Assembly (NCBI GenBank): GCA_002256765.1
Contig: NCHJ01000014.1
Span: 1-37,908 of the forward strand
Reading direction: 5' to 3'
Source of the DNA: Bacteroidetes bacterium 24-39-8
Lineage (GTDB): Bacteria > Bacteroidota > Bacteroidia > Chitinophagales > Chitinophagaceae
Length of the DNA stretch: 37,908 bases
Shown here: positions 27,764 through 34,115 of the stretch, in pieces
Layout of the letters: each line of letters opens with the position of its first letter
Numbering within the stretch: the first letter of the stretch is position 1
Translations under genes and position numbers: made by a program
Notes under the pieces: generated by a model
What the model saw: the letters and a program-made list of their open reading frames with translations, nothing else
What the model was told of the DNA's origin: nothing
Database searches by the model: none

Positions 27764-27934
27764 TTCTCCTCCTCTCTTCACTCTTCACTTTCTTCTTCTT
27801 CCTTCCATTCTTCACTCTTCACTTTTATCTCTTCACTCTTATCTCTTCACTTTCTTCTTCTTCTTCCTCTCTTCACTCTTCACTCTTCACTCTTCACTTT
27901 CCTCCCCTCTTCACTCTTCACTCTTATCTCTTCA
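27764..27934 (-). repeat. Pyrimidine-rich tandem repeat, array C (between ftsL and ftsI)
   Basis: About 170 bases of C/T-rich sequence on the + strand, with TCTTCAC units, TTATCTC variants and TTCTTCTTC blocks. In mRNA sense it begins directly at the TAG stop of ftsL as TGAAGAGATAAGAG and ends about 60 bases before the ftsI ATG. It is less regular than arrays A and B. Confidence 0.9.
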
Positions 27935-28252
27935 CTACTTCAATCGTTGCGGCGTCTCCCTACTGATCTTCAACCCCAATGGCGTAGCCGCTTTTAGTAC
28001 TTCCGCTTCTTCACTCCTGAACATCAATTCGCTTTTCAACGTCTTGTATTCAAACTGTAATTCCTTTAATTCTTTATTGGTATTATTAATATTGCGCACT
28101 ATTCTATCAGCGTTATGACCGTTGGCTATATAGAGCACCGCCAAACCAGTCAGAAAAAGAAAAAAAGGAATATTCTTCACAATCCACTGATAGTTAAACA
28201 GACCCTTTAAAGGGTTCTTGTTGGTACCAGTATTTGTTGTTTGTTCAGACAT
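27935..28252 (-). CDS. ftsL: FtsL-like division protein (small bitopic)
   Basis: 105 residues. A polar N-terminus of about 30 residues is followed by one membrane helix (about 32-48) and a periplasmic coiled coil (about 52-90) with heptad leucines (NKELKELQFEYKTLKSEL). That is the FtsL/FtsB layout. The family has little sequence identity between phyla, so the call rests on topology and on the place between rsmH (9-base gap) and ftsI. In the divisome FtsL joins FtsQ and FtsB and helps activate FtsWI. Confidence 0.8.
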   Translation of the reverse strand: MSEQTTNTGTNKNPLKGLFNYQWIVKNIPFFLFLTGLAVLYIANGHNADRIVRNINNTNKELKELQFEYKTLKSELMFRSEEAEVLKAATPLGLKISRETPQRLK

Positions 28253-28261
28253 TCTCTTTTT

Positions 28262-29179
28262 TTAATATCGCTCCGCAACCCTTAGCTTGGCACTCCTGCT
28301 TCTGCTATTGCGCTTTAGTTCTTCATCTGAAGCGGTAATGGGTTTCTTGGTAATGATTTTTAAGATCTGTTCTTTATCTATAGAGATTAAGGGATTATCC
28401 TGCACCTCTTCAAAAGTTCCTTGTTTAAAAAAATTCTTCACCATCCTGTCTTCAATAGAGTGAAACGTAATCACGGCCACTCTTCCACCCTCATTCAACA
28501 CGGCAGGCACTTGTTCCAGCATTTCTTTGAGCGATCCCATCTCGTCATTCACTTCCATTCTCAAAGCCTGAAACACTTGCGCCAAATACTTATTGGGATT
28601 CCCTTTTACCACTGGCGCAATCAAAGCCTTGAACTGCTGAATAGTATTTGCTGGCAAGTGTTTGCGATGCTGTGCAATCTGTTTGGCCAATGTGATACTA
28701 TTAGTCACTTCTCCATATTGTTCAAACAATTTGTGCAATTGCTGTTCTGTATAAGTAGCTACAATGGTTGCTGCAGAAAGCGCTTGACGCCTATCCATCC
28801 GCATGTCTAAGGGACCTTCAAAACGAATAGAAAATCCGCGCTCACCCTCGTCAAACTGAAAACTGCTCACACCCAGGTCAGCAAGAATTCCGTCTACCTT
28901 GGTCACTTTGTGTAAACGCAAAAAGCGTTGCAAGTGACGGAAGTTGGCGGGCACAAACACAATCCTATCGTCTTCAGGAATATTCTGTTTGGCATCGGCG
29001 TCTTGGTCAAAGGCAAACAATTTTCCTTTTGGACCAAGCTGTTGCAAGATGCCCCTGCTATGACCACCGCCACCAAAAGTGCAATCCACATAAACCCCAT
29101 CGGCCTTTATGGCCAAAGCGTCTATGCATTCCTGAAACAGAACAGGCACGTGGTAGTCATTGGCGGGGATCTGATTCAT
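28262..29179 (-). CDS. rsmH: 16S rRNA m4C1402 methyltransferase RsmH (MraW)
   Basis: 305 residues. The SAM-binding motif VDCTFGGGGHSRGIL is at about 31-45, ADLGVSSFQFD near 100-110, RMEVNDE in the C-terminal half and the terminal arginine-rich RSRSAKLRVAERY. It methylates N4 of C1402 in 16S rRNA. Its start lies 3 bases after the mraZ stop, so the two are coupled as in most bacteria. Confidence 0.97.
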   Translation of the reverse strand: MNQIPANDYHVPVLFQECIDALAIKADGVYVDCTFGGGGHSRGILQQLGPKGKLFAFDQDADAKQNIPEDDRIVFVPANFRHLQRFLRLHKVTKVDGILADLGVSSFQFDEGERGFSIRFEGPLDMRMDRRQALSAATIVATYTEQQLHKLFEQYGEVTNSITLAKQIAQHRKHLPANTIQQFKALIAPVVKGNPNKYLAQVFQALRMEVNDEMGSLKEMLEQVPAVLNEGGRVAVITFHSIEDRMVKNFFKQGTFEEVQDNPLISIDKEQILKIITKKPITASDEELKRNSRSRSAKLRVAERY

Positions 29180-29182
29180 GGT

Positions 29183-29650
29183 TTAGATTAAACCGTTTTT
29201 CTGATCCATGTTTGCCATCACTTCCTGAGCCAGACTGCTAAATGCATCTGATGAAAAATCTTCAAAGAGCTGATTGTATTTAGCGGCATCCCAGATTTCA
29301 AAACGGTCTAGTGCTGCAGCCAAAACAATATCCTTGCCCAGTCCGGCAAATTCCCTGAGAGAACCCGGCAACAACATTCTGCCGGCGTTATCCAGTTCCA
29401 CTTCAGTAGCTCCACCCAAAAACTGACGGCGGAATTGGCGTACCTTAGGGTCAAAATCATTCAACTGGGCAATCTTGGTAATAATAACTTCCCAACTTTT
29501 CAATGGATATAACGTGAGACATTTTTCAAAACCACGGCTGAGAATGAATCTACTCTCGCCCTCCGGTAACTGCTTTTTCAGCGTACCAGGGAGCAAGAAG
29601 CGACCTTTCGCGTCTACCGTTGCTTCATATTCTCCGTGAAATCCTTGCAT
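29183..29650 (-). CDS. mraZ: Transcriptional regulator MraZ
   Basis: 155 residues with two SpoVT/AbrB-like repeats. Their cores are DAKGRFLLPG (13-22) and DNAGRMLLPG (87-96). MraZ forms rings that bind direct repeats upstream of its own gene and control the dcw operon. Such repeats are present here: four at 10-bp spacing directly upstream (29673-29712). It is the first gene of the cluster, so it is likely autoregulated. Confidence 0.96.
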   Translation of the reverse strand: MQGFHGEYEATVDAKGRFLLPGTLKKQLPEGESRFILSRGFEKCLTLYPLKSWEVIITKIAQLNDFDPKVRQFRRQFLGGATEVELDNAGRMLLPGSLREFAGLGKDIVLAAALDRFEIWDAAKYNQLFEDFSSDAFSSLAQEVMANMDQKNGLI

Positions 29651-29672
29651 TTGTGAGTAAGTTTTCTATTTT

Positions 29673-29712
29673 TTACCACTTGTTGACACAAAATAACACT
29701 TTTTCCCACTTT
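29673..29712 (-). promoter_or_regulatory. MraZ operator: four MraZ-box-like repeats at 10-bp period
   Basis: On the minus strand, at exact 10-base steps, the sequence reads AAAGTGGG (from 29712), AAAGTGTT (29702), TTTGTGTC (29692) and CAAGTGGT (29682). All share GTG at the same place in the unit. MraZ-binding sites described in other bacteria are short direct repeats containing GTG(G/T), spaced about one helical turn apart. The array ends 22 bases before the mraZ ATG and probably overlaps the promoter, consistent with autorepression. Confidence 0.75.
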
Positions 29713-29737
29713 AAATGGTGATTTAAGGCGTTTGTAT

Positions 29738-29746
29738 TTATCCACA
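29738..29746 (+). promoter_or_regulatory. DnaA box (perfect TTATCCACA)
   Basis: TTATCCACA matches the DnaA-box consensus TTATNCACA exactly and lies 25 bases beyond the MraZ repeats. A second perfect copy in opposite orientation is at 29829-29837. Two perfect boxes in about 100 bases are unlikely by chance. Confidence 0.55.
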
Positions 29747-29805
29747 AGTCTGGCAGCCCTCAAATGCATACTAGTAAAGACTTACAGCCAAAATGGAAGA
29801 ATCAG

Positions 29806-29820
29806 CAGGTGAATAACCTG
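29806..29820. promoter_or_regulatory. Small inverted repeat between the DnaA boxes
   Basis: CAGGT and ACCTG flank GAATA, giving a 15-base imperfect dyad midway in the mraZ/queA gap. It could be an operator half-pair. There is no further support. Confidence 0.25.
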
Positions 29821-29828
29821 TGATTAGC

Positions 29829-29837
29829 TGTGGATAA
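29829..29837 (-). promoter_or_regulatory. DnaA box (perfect, minus strand)
   Basis: TGTGGATAA is the exact reverse complement of TTATCCACA. Together with 29738-29746 it forms a pair facing each other across about 80 bases. Confidence 0.55.
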
Positions 29838-29904
29838 CCCGTGAATTAGCCTAAAACAGGGCGTTTTTGAGATGATTTTGATCAAAAAAGCAGATTTGAA
29901 CCCC

Positions 29905-29930
29905 AAAAAGTGGTAAAAAGTGGTAGTGGG
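29905..29930 (+). promoter_or_regulatory. MraZ-box-like decamers facing queA
   Basis: AAAAAGTGGT occurs twice in tandem (29905-29914 and 29915-29924), followed by AGTGGG. The AAAGTGG core and 10-base step are the same as in the mraZ operator, but on the opposite strand and ending 17 bases before the queA ATG. This suggests that MraZ may also bind at the queA promoter. Confidence 0.5.
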
Positions 29931-29947
29931 CATTTAACTTCACGGCC

Positions 29948-31180
29948 ATGTTAGCGGAGCAGGTAAAGAAAATACAGATCAAGGACTATAGTTATGAGCT
30001 TCCCGATGAACGGATTGCCAAGTTTCCCTTGGACAACCGCGATCAGAGTAAATTATTGATAGCCAATCAGCCTTATCAAATAGACCAATACCTGAATTTG
30101 GCCCAACACTTACCCGCTAACAGCTTTCTTGTCTTTAATAATACCAAAGTGGTAGAAGCCAGGATCCTTTTCCAAAAACCTACCGGTGGGGTGATTGAGC
30201 TGTTTTGTCTTGAACCGGATGAATCCTATGCAGATATTACCACCGCGATGCTGCAAAAAGGAACCGTTCAATGGAAATGTTTGGTGGGCGGGGCAAAAAA
30301 ATGGAAGGAGGAATTTTTAGAGAAAACCATCATTGATCAAGGACAAACCATCACGCTCAGGGCCCGCCGTGTTGCACAAGGAGCGGAAGCTTATTTAATA
30401 GAATTTAGTTGGAGTAATGAGCAAATGAGTTTTGCGGAGCTATTGCATATTGCGGGTTTGATTCCACTTCCACCCTATTTAAATAGGCAAGCAGAAAATT
30501 CTGACGCGGAGCGATATCAAACCGTTTATGCCAAACACGATGGTTCCGTTGCAGCACCTACTGCTGGTTTGCATTTTACGGAAGGCGTATTTGCAAGTCT
30601 TGCTTCAAAAGGGATTCAGAAAGATTTTGTAACCCTGCATGTTGGTGCCGGCACTTTTAAGCCAGTAAAAGCTGACGCGATGCAGGATCACGAGATGCAC
30701 GCAGAGTTTATTGATGTATCTATTTCTTTTATTGAAAATTTACTGAGCCGCTTGGGCGATCCGATAGTTCCAGTAGGAACAACTTCTATGCGCACATTGG
30801 AAAGCTTGTATTGGTTGGGGGGCAAGACAATTTCTAATCCAAGTATTAGTCTAGCTGAACTTGCCGTGTATCAATGGGATCCTTATGAAAGAAATGAGGT
30901 AATTCCGGCGAGCATCGCTTTAGCATCATTGCTTCAATGGATGAAAGCGCTTCAGTTAATTAGACTAATTACCAAAACACAAATCATCATTGCACCAGGA
31001 TATCAGTTCCGTATTTGCAGTGGCCTAATCACCAATTTTCATCAGCCACAGTCAACACTTTTATTATTAGTATCCGCTTTGATTGGAGATAAATGGAAAG
31101 ACCTCTATGACCATGCTATGAAAAATGATTTTCGGTTTTTGAGTTATGGAGATGGCTGTTTGATTTGGAATGTATCTTAA
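29948..31180 (+). CDS. queA: S-adenosylmethionine:tRNA ribosyltransferase-isomerase QueA
   Basis: 410 residues. QueA makes epoxyqueuosine in tRNA by transferring the ribosyl part of SAM to 7-aminomethyl-7-deazaguanine. Marks are LPDERIAKFPLDNRDQSKLL near the start, HDGSVAAPTAGLHFTE, TLHVGAGTFKPV, VPVGTTSMRTLES and GLITNFHQPQSTLLLLVSAL. It is about 60 residues longer than the E. coli enzyme (356), mostly before and within the C-terminal third. The promoter side carries MraZ-box-like repeats. Its TAA overlaps the TAA of the convergent antitoxin gene by four bases (31177-31180). Confidence 0.96.
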   Translation: MLAEQVKKIQIKDYSYELPDERIAKFPLDNRDQSKLLIANQPYQIDQYLNLAQHLPANSFLVFNNTKVVEARILFQKPTGGVIELFCLEPDESYADITTAMLQKGTVQWKCLVGGAKKWKEEFLEKTIIDQGQTITLRARRVAQGAEAYLIEFSWSNEQMSFAELLHIAGLIPLPPYLNRQAENSDAERYQTVYAKHDGSVAAPTAGLHFTEGVFASLASKGIQKDFVTLHVGAGTFKPVKADAMQDHEMHAEFIDVSISFIENLLSRLGDPIVPVGTTSMRTLESLYWLGGKTISNPSISLAELAVYQWDPYERNEVIPASIALASLLQWMKALQLIRLITKTQIIIAPGYQFRICSGLITNFHQPQSTLLLLVSALIGDKWKDLYDHAMKNDFRFLSYGDGCLIWNVS

Positions 31181-31476
31181 GCCACTTGAAAAACATACGG
31201 CTTTAATTGAATGCCTTTCATTTTCTTCTCAGCAATTCTTAAGTCATAAGTGGCTTGCATTCTTACCCAAAGCTCTGCGTTACCACCAAACACTTTAGCT
31301 ATCCTTAATGCCATGAGTGGGCTAATTGCAGCTTTTTCATTAAGAACATTTGATAAGGCAGCTCTAGTAACACCAAGCATTTCAGCTACCGCTGTAATGG
31401 AGAGATTATTGGCTTTTATAATCTCTTCTTTTAAAAGTTCTCCTGGATGGGTAAGTTTATTGATAGCCCTTTTCAT
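31177..31476 (-). CDS. higA: HigA-family antitoxin (XRE-type HTH), orphan
   Basis: 99 residues. THPGELLKEEII at the start, an HTH region with VAEMLGVTRAALSNVLN (about 30-46) and ISPLMALRIAKVFGG with AELWVRMQATYDL after it are the pattern of the HigA/VapI antitoxin family. In type II systems HigA neutralises the mRNA-cleaving HigB toxin and represses the higBA operon. HigB is normally encoded just upstream, but no toxin frame of suitable length is present; only a 13-codon possible remnant lies there (31486-31527). It may be a solitary regulator, or cross-act with a toxin elsewhere. Confidence 0.85.
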   Translation of the reverse strand: MKRAINKLTHPGELLKEEIIKANNLSITAVAEMLGVTRAALSNVLNEKAAISPLMALRIAKVFGGNAELWVRMQATYDLRIAEKKMKGIQLKPYVFQVA

Positions 31477-31485
31477 AAATTCTGA

Positions 31486-31527
31486 TCAATGATAACCAAG
31501 AAAGTTAGTGTCAAATGATACAATCAT
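31486..31527 (-). pseudogene. Possible higB relic (13 codons)
   Basis: On the minus strand an ATG frame reads MIVSFDTNFLGYH and stops 9 bases before the higA ATG. Many HigB toxins start MI(V/x)(S/T)F and end (D/x)YH, and higB normally sits exactly here. This could be what remains after an in-frame internal deletion of about 80 codons. The frame is so short that chance resemblance is quite possible. Confidence 0.3.
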
Positions 31528-31528
31528 T
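31514..31528. promoter_or_regulatory. Palindrome upstream of higA, possible autoregulatory operator
   Basis: AATGAT-ACA-ATCATT is a perfect 6-bp dyad with a 3-base centre, 38 bases before the higA start and overlapping the start of the proposed higB relic. ATACAAT recurs at 31548-31554. HigA proteins repress their own operon by binding such dyads. Confidence 0.4.
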
Positions 31529-31723
31529 GGATTGTTGTGTAAAGTTATACAATACGATAATTTATTCAAAATGAATCTTTCATAAATGATTCTTTATAGC
31601 GGAACTAAATAAAAAGTAATTAACTATTAATGAATAAATAAATATGGGGACTTGAAAAAATCTAGTATAAAATCGTTTCACTTAAGGTAGATTCAATTTA
31701 CGTTTGCGTAAAGTGGATATTGA

Positions 31724-31942
31724 TTTTTCGGAAAAAATATTTTAGTCCATTTTTATACTAGAACAAGTATAAATCAGGGGTGTCTATTTTATACTAGAAC
31801 GAGTATAATCTTAGGGAGGGTTTTTATACTTGAACGAGTATAATTTTTGGAAGCATTTTATACTAGAACGTGTATAAAATAGAAGGGGTGTTTTTATACT
31901 AGAACAAGTATAAAAATGAGGCGTTTTTGAAATCTCGAAAAA
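31724..31942 (+). repeat. MITE-like palindrome-array element, copy 1 (five units)
   Basis: The element is bounded by TTTTTCG (31724-31730) and CGAAAAA (31936-31942). Inside are five 18-bp palindromes of the type TATACTAGAACAAGTATA at 31754-31771, 31790-31807, 31825-31842, 31859-31876 and 31895-31912, starting 36, 35, 34 and 36 bases apart. The 16-18 base spacers follow a common pattern: A-rich, then GG(G)G, then a T-run. A reverse-oriented sister copy lies at 35516-35700, with similar ends and partly identical spacers. A lone half-site (TCTAGTATAAAA) lies just upstream, near 31661. No coding frame is present. Confidence 0.85.
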
Positions 31943-31946
31943 CAGT

Positions 31947-31975
31947 ACCCACCCCGGCCTGTGGTCACCCCTCCC
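31947..31975 (-). repeat. GC-rich dispersed element, copy 1
   Basis: The 29 bases match the reverse complement of 34080-34108 at 27 positions. Key parts are ACCCACCCCGGCC and CACCCCTCCC. It lies directly inside the first palindrome-array element. The second copy sits between convergent genes, so this may be a small extragenic repeat family. Confidence 0.6.
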
Positions 31976-32074
31976 GTGAACGGTAGGGGAACTAAATGTG
32001 AATTTGAACAGCGGTCACCCTTCCCGTAAACGGTAGGACAATTTTCTTTGATCTACAATCGTTAGGGGAACTAA
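31963..32074. repeat. Direct repeats of about 28 bp at a 50-bp step after the sensor kinase gene
   Basis: GGTCACCC(C/T)TCCCGT(G/A)AACGGTAGG occurs at 31963-31988 and 32013-32037, about 90% identical. The tail (C)G(G/T)TAGGGGAACTAA occurs at 31981-31995 and again at 32060-32074, ending directly before the stop codon of the kinase gene. The units hold short dyads around CCCGT/ACGG. No gene lies between 31528 and 32074. Confidence 0.6.
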
Positions 32075-33394
32075 TTAGGTTAATGGAATTTCAATGGTAA
32101 ACGCTGAGCCTTTGCCAACGGTACTTTCAACGCGGATTTTGCCTTTGTGTGCATCAATCACTGTTTTCACATAACTCATACCAAGACCAAAACCTTTTAC
32201 ATTGTGAAGGTTGCCTGTGTGTGCGCGATAGAATTTTTCAAAGACGCGTTTCACGGTCTCCTTGCTCATACCAATTCCATTGTCTTCAATGCGAATCACT
32301 AATTGCTTATTGGTGCTATGCGTAGAGATTTTTAATTCAATGGTTTCTTTTGAATATTTAATGGCGTTGTCTACTAAATTAGAGAGCAGATTACTAAAGT
32401 GAACGGGGTCTACACTGGTCAGATCATTCTTGGCATTGTAGAGCTTAGTCACTTGACCATTCTTGTTTTGTAATTGCAATTGGTAATTCTCCAATACTTG
32501 ATCAAGCATATCGTGCATATGCGTTTCTTCACGCTTTAATTCCAATTCTTGTTTTTCCATCAAAGCCGCTTGCAGAATGGTTTCTACGTGCTTGTTCATG
32601 CGAATATTTTCTTCCTTGATAATCCCACTGAAGTAGTTCATCTTCTCAGGATTGTTGCGCACTTTTTCATTGCGTATAGCGTCTACTGCTAAAGAAATTG
32701 TGGCCAAAGGTGTTTTAAATTCGTGGGTCATGTTATTGATAAAATCGCTCTTAATTTCAGAGAGTTTTTTCTGATTCAAGAGTGACCTTACTGTAACATA
32801 GAATGCCGTAATAATGATGATCATAAAGACAGCAGCTACTATAATAATCCATCGCAGCGATGCCCATACCTGTTCTTCATAATTGGGAATGATGACAATG
32901 AGTTGTTCGTAAGAAGCCGCATCGTCCAAACTATTTTCTGAATTTGGAAAAATGGGAATTACAATTTGTTTGTTGTTGATGGTATCTTTAAAAGCAGTTT
33001 CAAAATCCGAAGACATCATTTCTAATTCTGCCGTGGGCGATATAATGGCAAACTCAAATTTCAAGTTACTCCACTCCTTAGTCACAAATACTTTCTCCAG
33101 TTTTACTTTAACTTCTTGGGCAGAGAATTTTTCATCAATGGTTGGTGGCTTTAATAAGCGTAAGTGGAAACCAGAATTAAAACCAATGCCGCCTTGACGG
33201 GGGCGCATAATTTTTGCACCATAAACGGATTTGTACAAATCCTCCGCTACCCTATATCCTTCAGAACTGATTTTATTGTAGAGCTGCACTTCTCTCACTT
33301 CTAAGAGGTTTTTTAACCAAGAGCCCTGCAAGAGTAGCAATCCTAGCAAAGAGAGAGAAATCAGTACGATGATGACAGGGAAAGTTCGCTTCAT
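32075..33394 (-). CDS. Sensor histidine kinase, orphan (RprX-like layout)
   Basis: 439 residues from the ATG at 33394 (a GTG two codons earlier is possible). Membrane helices at about 6-23 and 182-202 enclose a periplasmic domain of about 155 residues. There is no obvious HAMP domain. HisKA carries NMTHEFKTPL with the acceptor His at 224. HATPase_c shows SNLVDNAIKYS (N-box), DNGIGMS (G1) and GFGLGMSYV (G2), so it should be active. The plan recalls Bacteroides RprX, which pairs with regulator RprY, but here no response regulator is adjacent: the repeat region 31528-32074 occupies the downstream side. A TATATTTG box lies 5 bases before the ATG. Confidence 0.9.
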   Translation of the reverse strand: MKRTFPVIIVLISLSLLGLLLLQGSWLKNLLEVREVQLYNKISSEGYRVAEDLYKSVYGAKIMRPRQGGIGFNSGFHLRLLKPPTIDEKFSAQEVKVKLEKVFVTKEWSNLKFEFAIISPTAELEMMSSDFETAFKDTINNKQIVIPIFPNSENSLDDAASYEQLIVIIPNYEEQVWASLRWIIIVAAVFMIIIITAFYVTVRSLLNQKKLSEIKSDFINNMTHEFKTPLATISLAVDAIRNEKVRNNPEKMNYFSGIIKEENIRMNKHVETILQAALMEKQELELKREETHMHDMLDQVLENYQLQLQNKNGQVTKLYNAKNDLTSVDPVHFSNLLSNLVDNAIKYSKETIELKISTHSTNKQLVIRIEDNGIGMSKETVKRVFEKFYRAHTGNLHNVKGFGLGMSYVKTVIDAHKGKIRVESTVGKGSAFTIEIPLT

Positions 33395-33399
33395 TGACA

Positions 33400-33407
33400 C
33401 AAATATA
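33400..33407 (-). promoter_or_regulatory. -7 promoter box of the orphan kinase gene
   Basis: TATATTTG on the minus strand is an exact match to the Bacteroidota -7 consensus TAnnTTTG. It ends 5 bases before the ATG, so transcription would start at or next to the start codon. No good TTTG lies about 20 bases further upstream. Confidence 0.4.
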
Positions 33408-33482
33408 ATGGATTGAAATATTGGCTGCGCTTCGTTTTGCGCTATTTATCAGCATTTTAACGGCAAAATGTGGATTGTTTTT

Positions 33483-33515
33483 TTTGTAAAATATCCCCTC
33501 CTTTTACTAATTTTT
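33483..33515 (+). promoter_or_regulatory. Probable Bacteroidota-type promoter of the yqgE gene
   Basis: TTTG (33483-33486) and TAATTTTT (33508-33515) are 21 bases apart, close to the TTTG-N19/21-TAnnTTTG consensus. The -7 box ends 4 bases before the ATG at 33520, which implies a leaderless or nearly leaderless mRNA. Confidence 0.4.
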
Positions 33516-33519
33516 CCGC

Positions 33520-34068
33520 ATGGAAGCACCCAGTTCAGGCATTTTGCTCATTTCGGATCCCTTTTTGAAGGACCCAAATTTTCAGCGCACGGTGATCTTG
33601 CTCTGCGAACATATGGTAGAGGGTAGTTTTGGTTTTGTTTTGAACAAGCCCCATAAAGGCGTGTTGGGCGATTATGTGGCGGATCTAGAAGGTTGCCAAT
33701 TCCCCGTTTTCAAAGGTGGGCCTGTTCAAAAAGACAGTATTCATTTTATCCATCGCTGCCCAGACCAATTAGGGGGCGTTGAAATTATTGACGGTATTTA
33801 CTGGGGAGGCGATTTTGTGGAAGTAGTCAAGGGCATCAAGACAGAAGAGATAGACCAATCAGAGATCCGATTCTTTATAGGCTATAGTGGCTGGGGCGAG
33901 GGACAACTTGAAGGCGAGCTGGAAGAAAAAAGCTGGATTGTCCGCGATGGGAATAAACGCCTGATTTTTATGAAACAGGTAGACCAAATCTGGAAAGAAT
34001 CTCTCAAGGACCTTGGTGGTGAATATCAGCAAATGCCCAACTATCCCCTGGACCCGCAACTAAACTAA
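33520..34068 (+). CDS. yqgE: YqgE/AlgH family protein
   Basis: 182 residues, the usual size. The N-terminal pattern GILLISDPFLKDPNFQRTVILLCEH and GSFGFVLNKP identify the family; FKGGPVQKD and GYSGWGEGQLEGEL are its later motifs. AlgH was named for effects on alginate genes in Pseudomonas, but the molecular function is unknown; the fold is compact and cytoplasmic. It is divergent from the kinase gene and convergent with the ATPase gene, with a double hairpin in the gap. Confidence 0.93.
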   Translation: MEAPSSGILLISDPFLKDPNFQRTVILLCEHMVEGSFGFVLNKPHKGVLGDYVADLEGCQFPVFKGGPVQKDSIHFIHRCPDQLGGVEIIDGIYWGGDFVEVVKGIKTEEIDQSEIRFFIGYSGWGEGQLEGELEEKSWIVRDGNKRLIFMKQVDQIWKESLKDLGGEYQQMPNYPLDPQLN

Positions 34069-34071
34069 CAT

Positions 34072-34108
34072 CCCCTCTTGGGAGGGGTGGCCGCAGGCCG
34101 GGGTGGGT
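34072..34108. terminator. Double hairpin between convergent genes (GC-rich dispersed element, copy 2)
   Basis: CCCCTC-TTGG-GAGGGG (34072-34087) and GGCC-GCA-GGCC (34089-34099) form two adjoining hairpins starting 3 bases after the yqgE stop and ending before the stop of the convergent ATPase gene (34116). Positions 34080-34108 match the reverse complement of 31947-31975 at 27 of 29 positions. It may work as a bidirectional terminator, though T-runs are lacking. Confidence 0.55.
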
Positions 34109-34115
34109 AATAAAT

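Noticed and set aside
29651-29947. Chromosomal replication origin
   Set aside because: Two perfect DnaA boxes are present, but there is no larger box cluster, no obvious unwinding element and no dnaA, dnaN or gidA neighbour. Kept only as a finding about DnaA binding.
31754-31912. CRISPR array
   Set aside because: The 34-36 bp period with short palindromic repeats looks superficially right, but spacers are only 16-18 bases, resemble each other, recur in the second element, and no cas gene is present.
31528-32074. Intact higB toxin or response regulator gene upstream of higA or downstream of the kinase
   Set aside because: No frame of adequate length or motif content on either strand; the stretch is filled by repeats.
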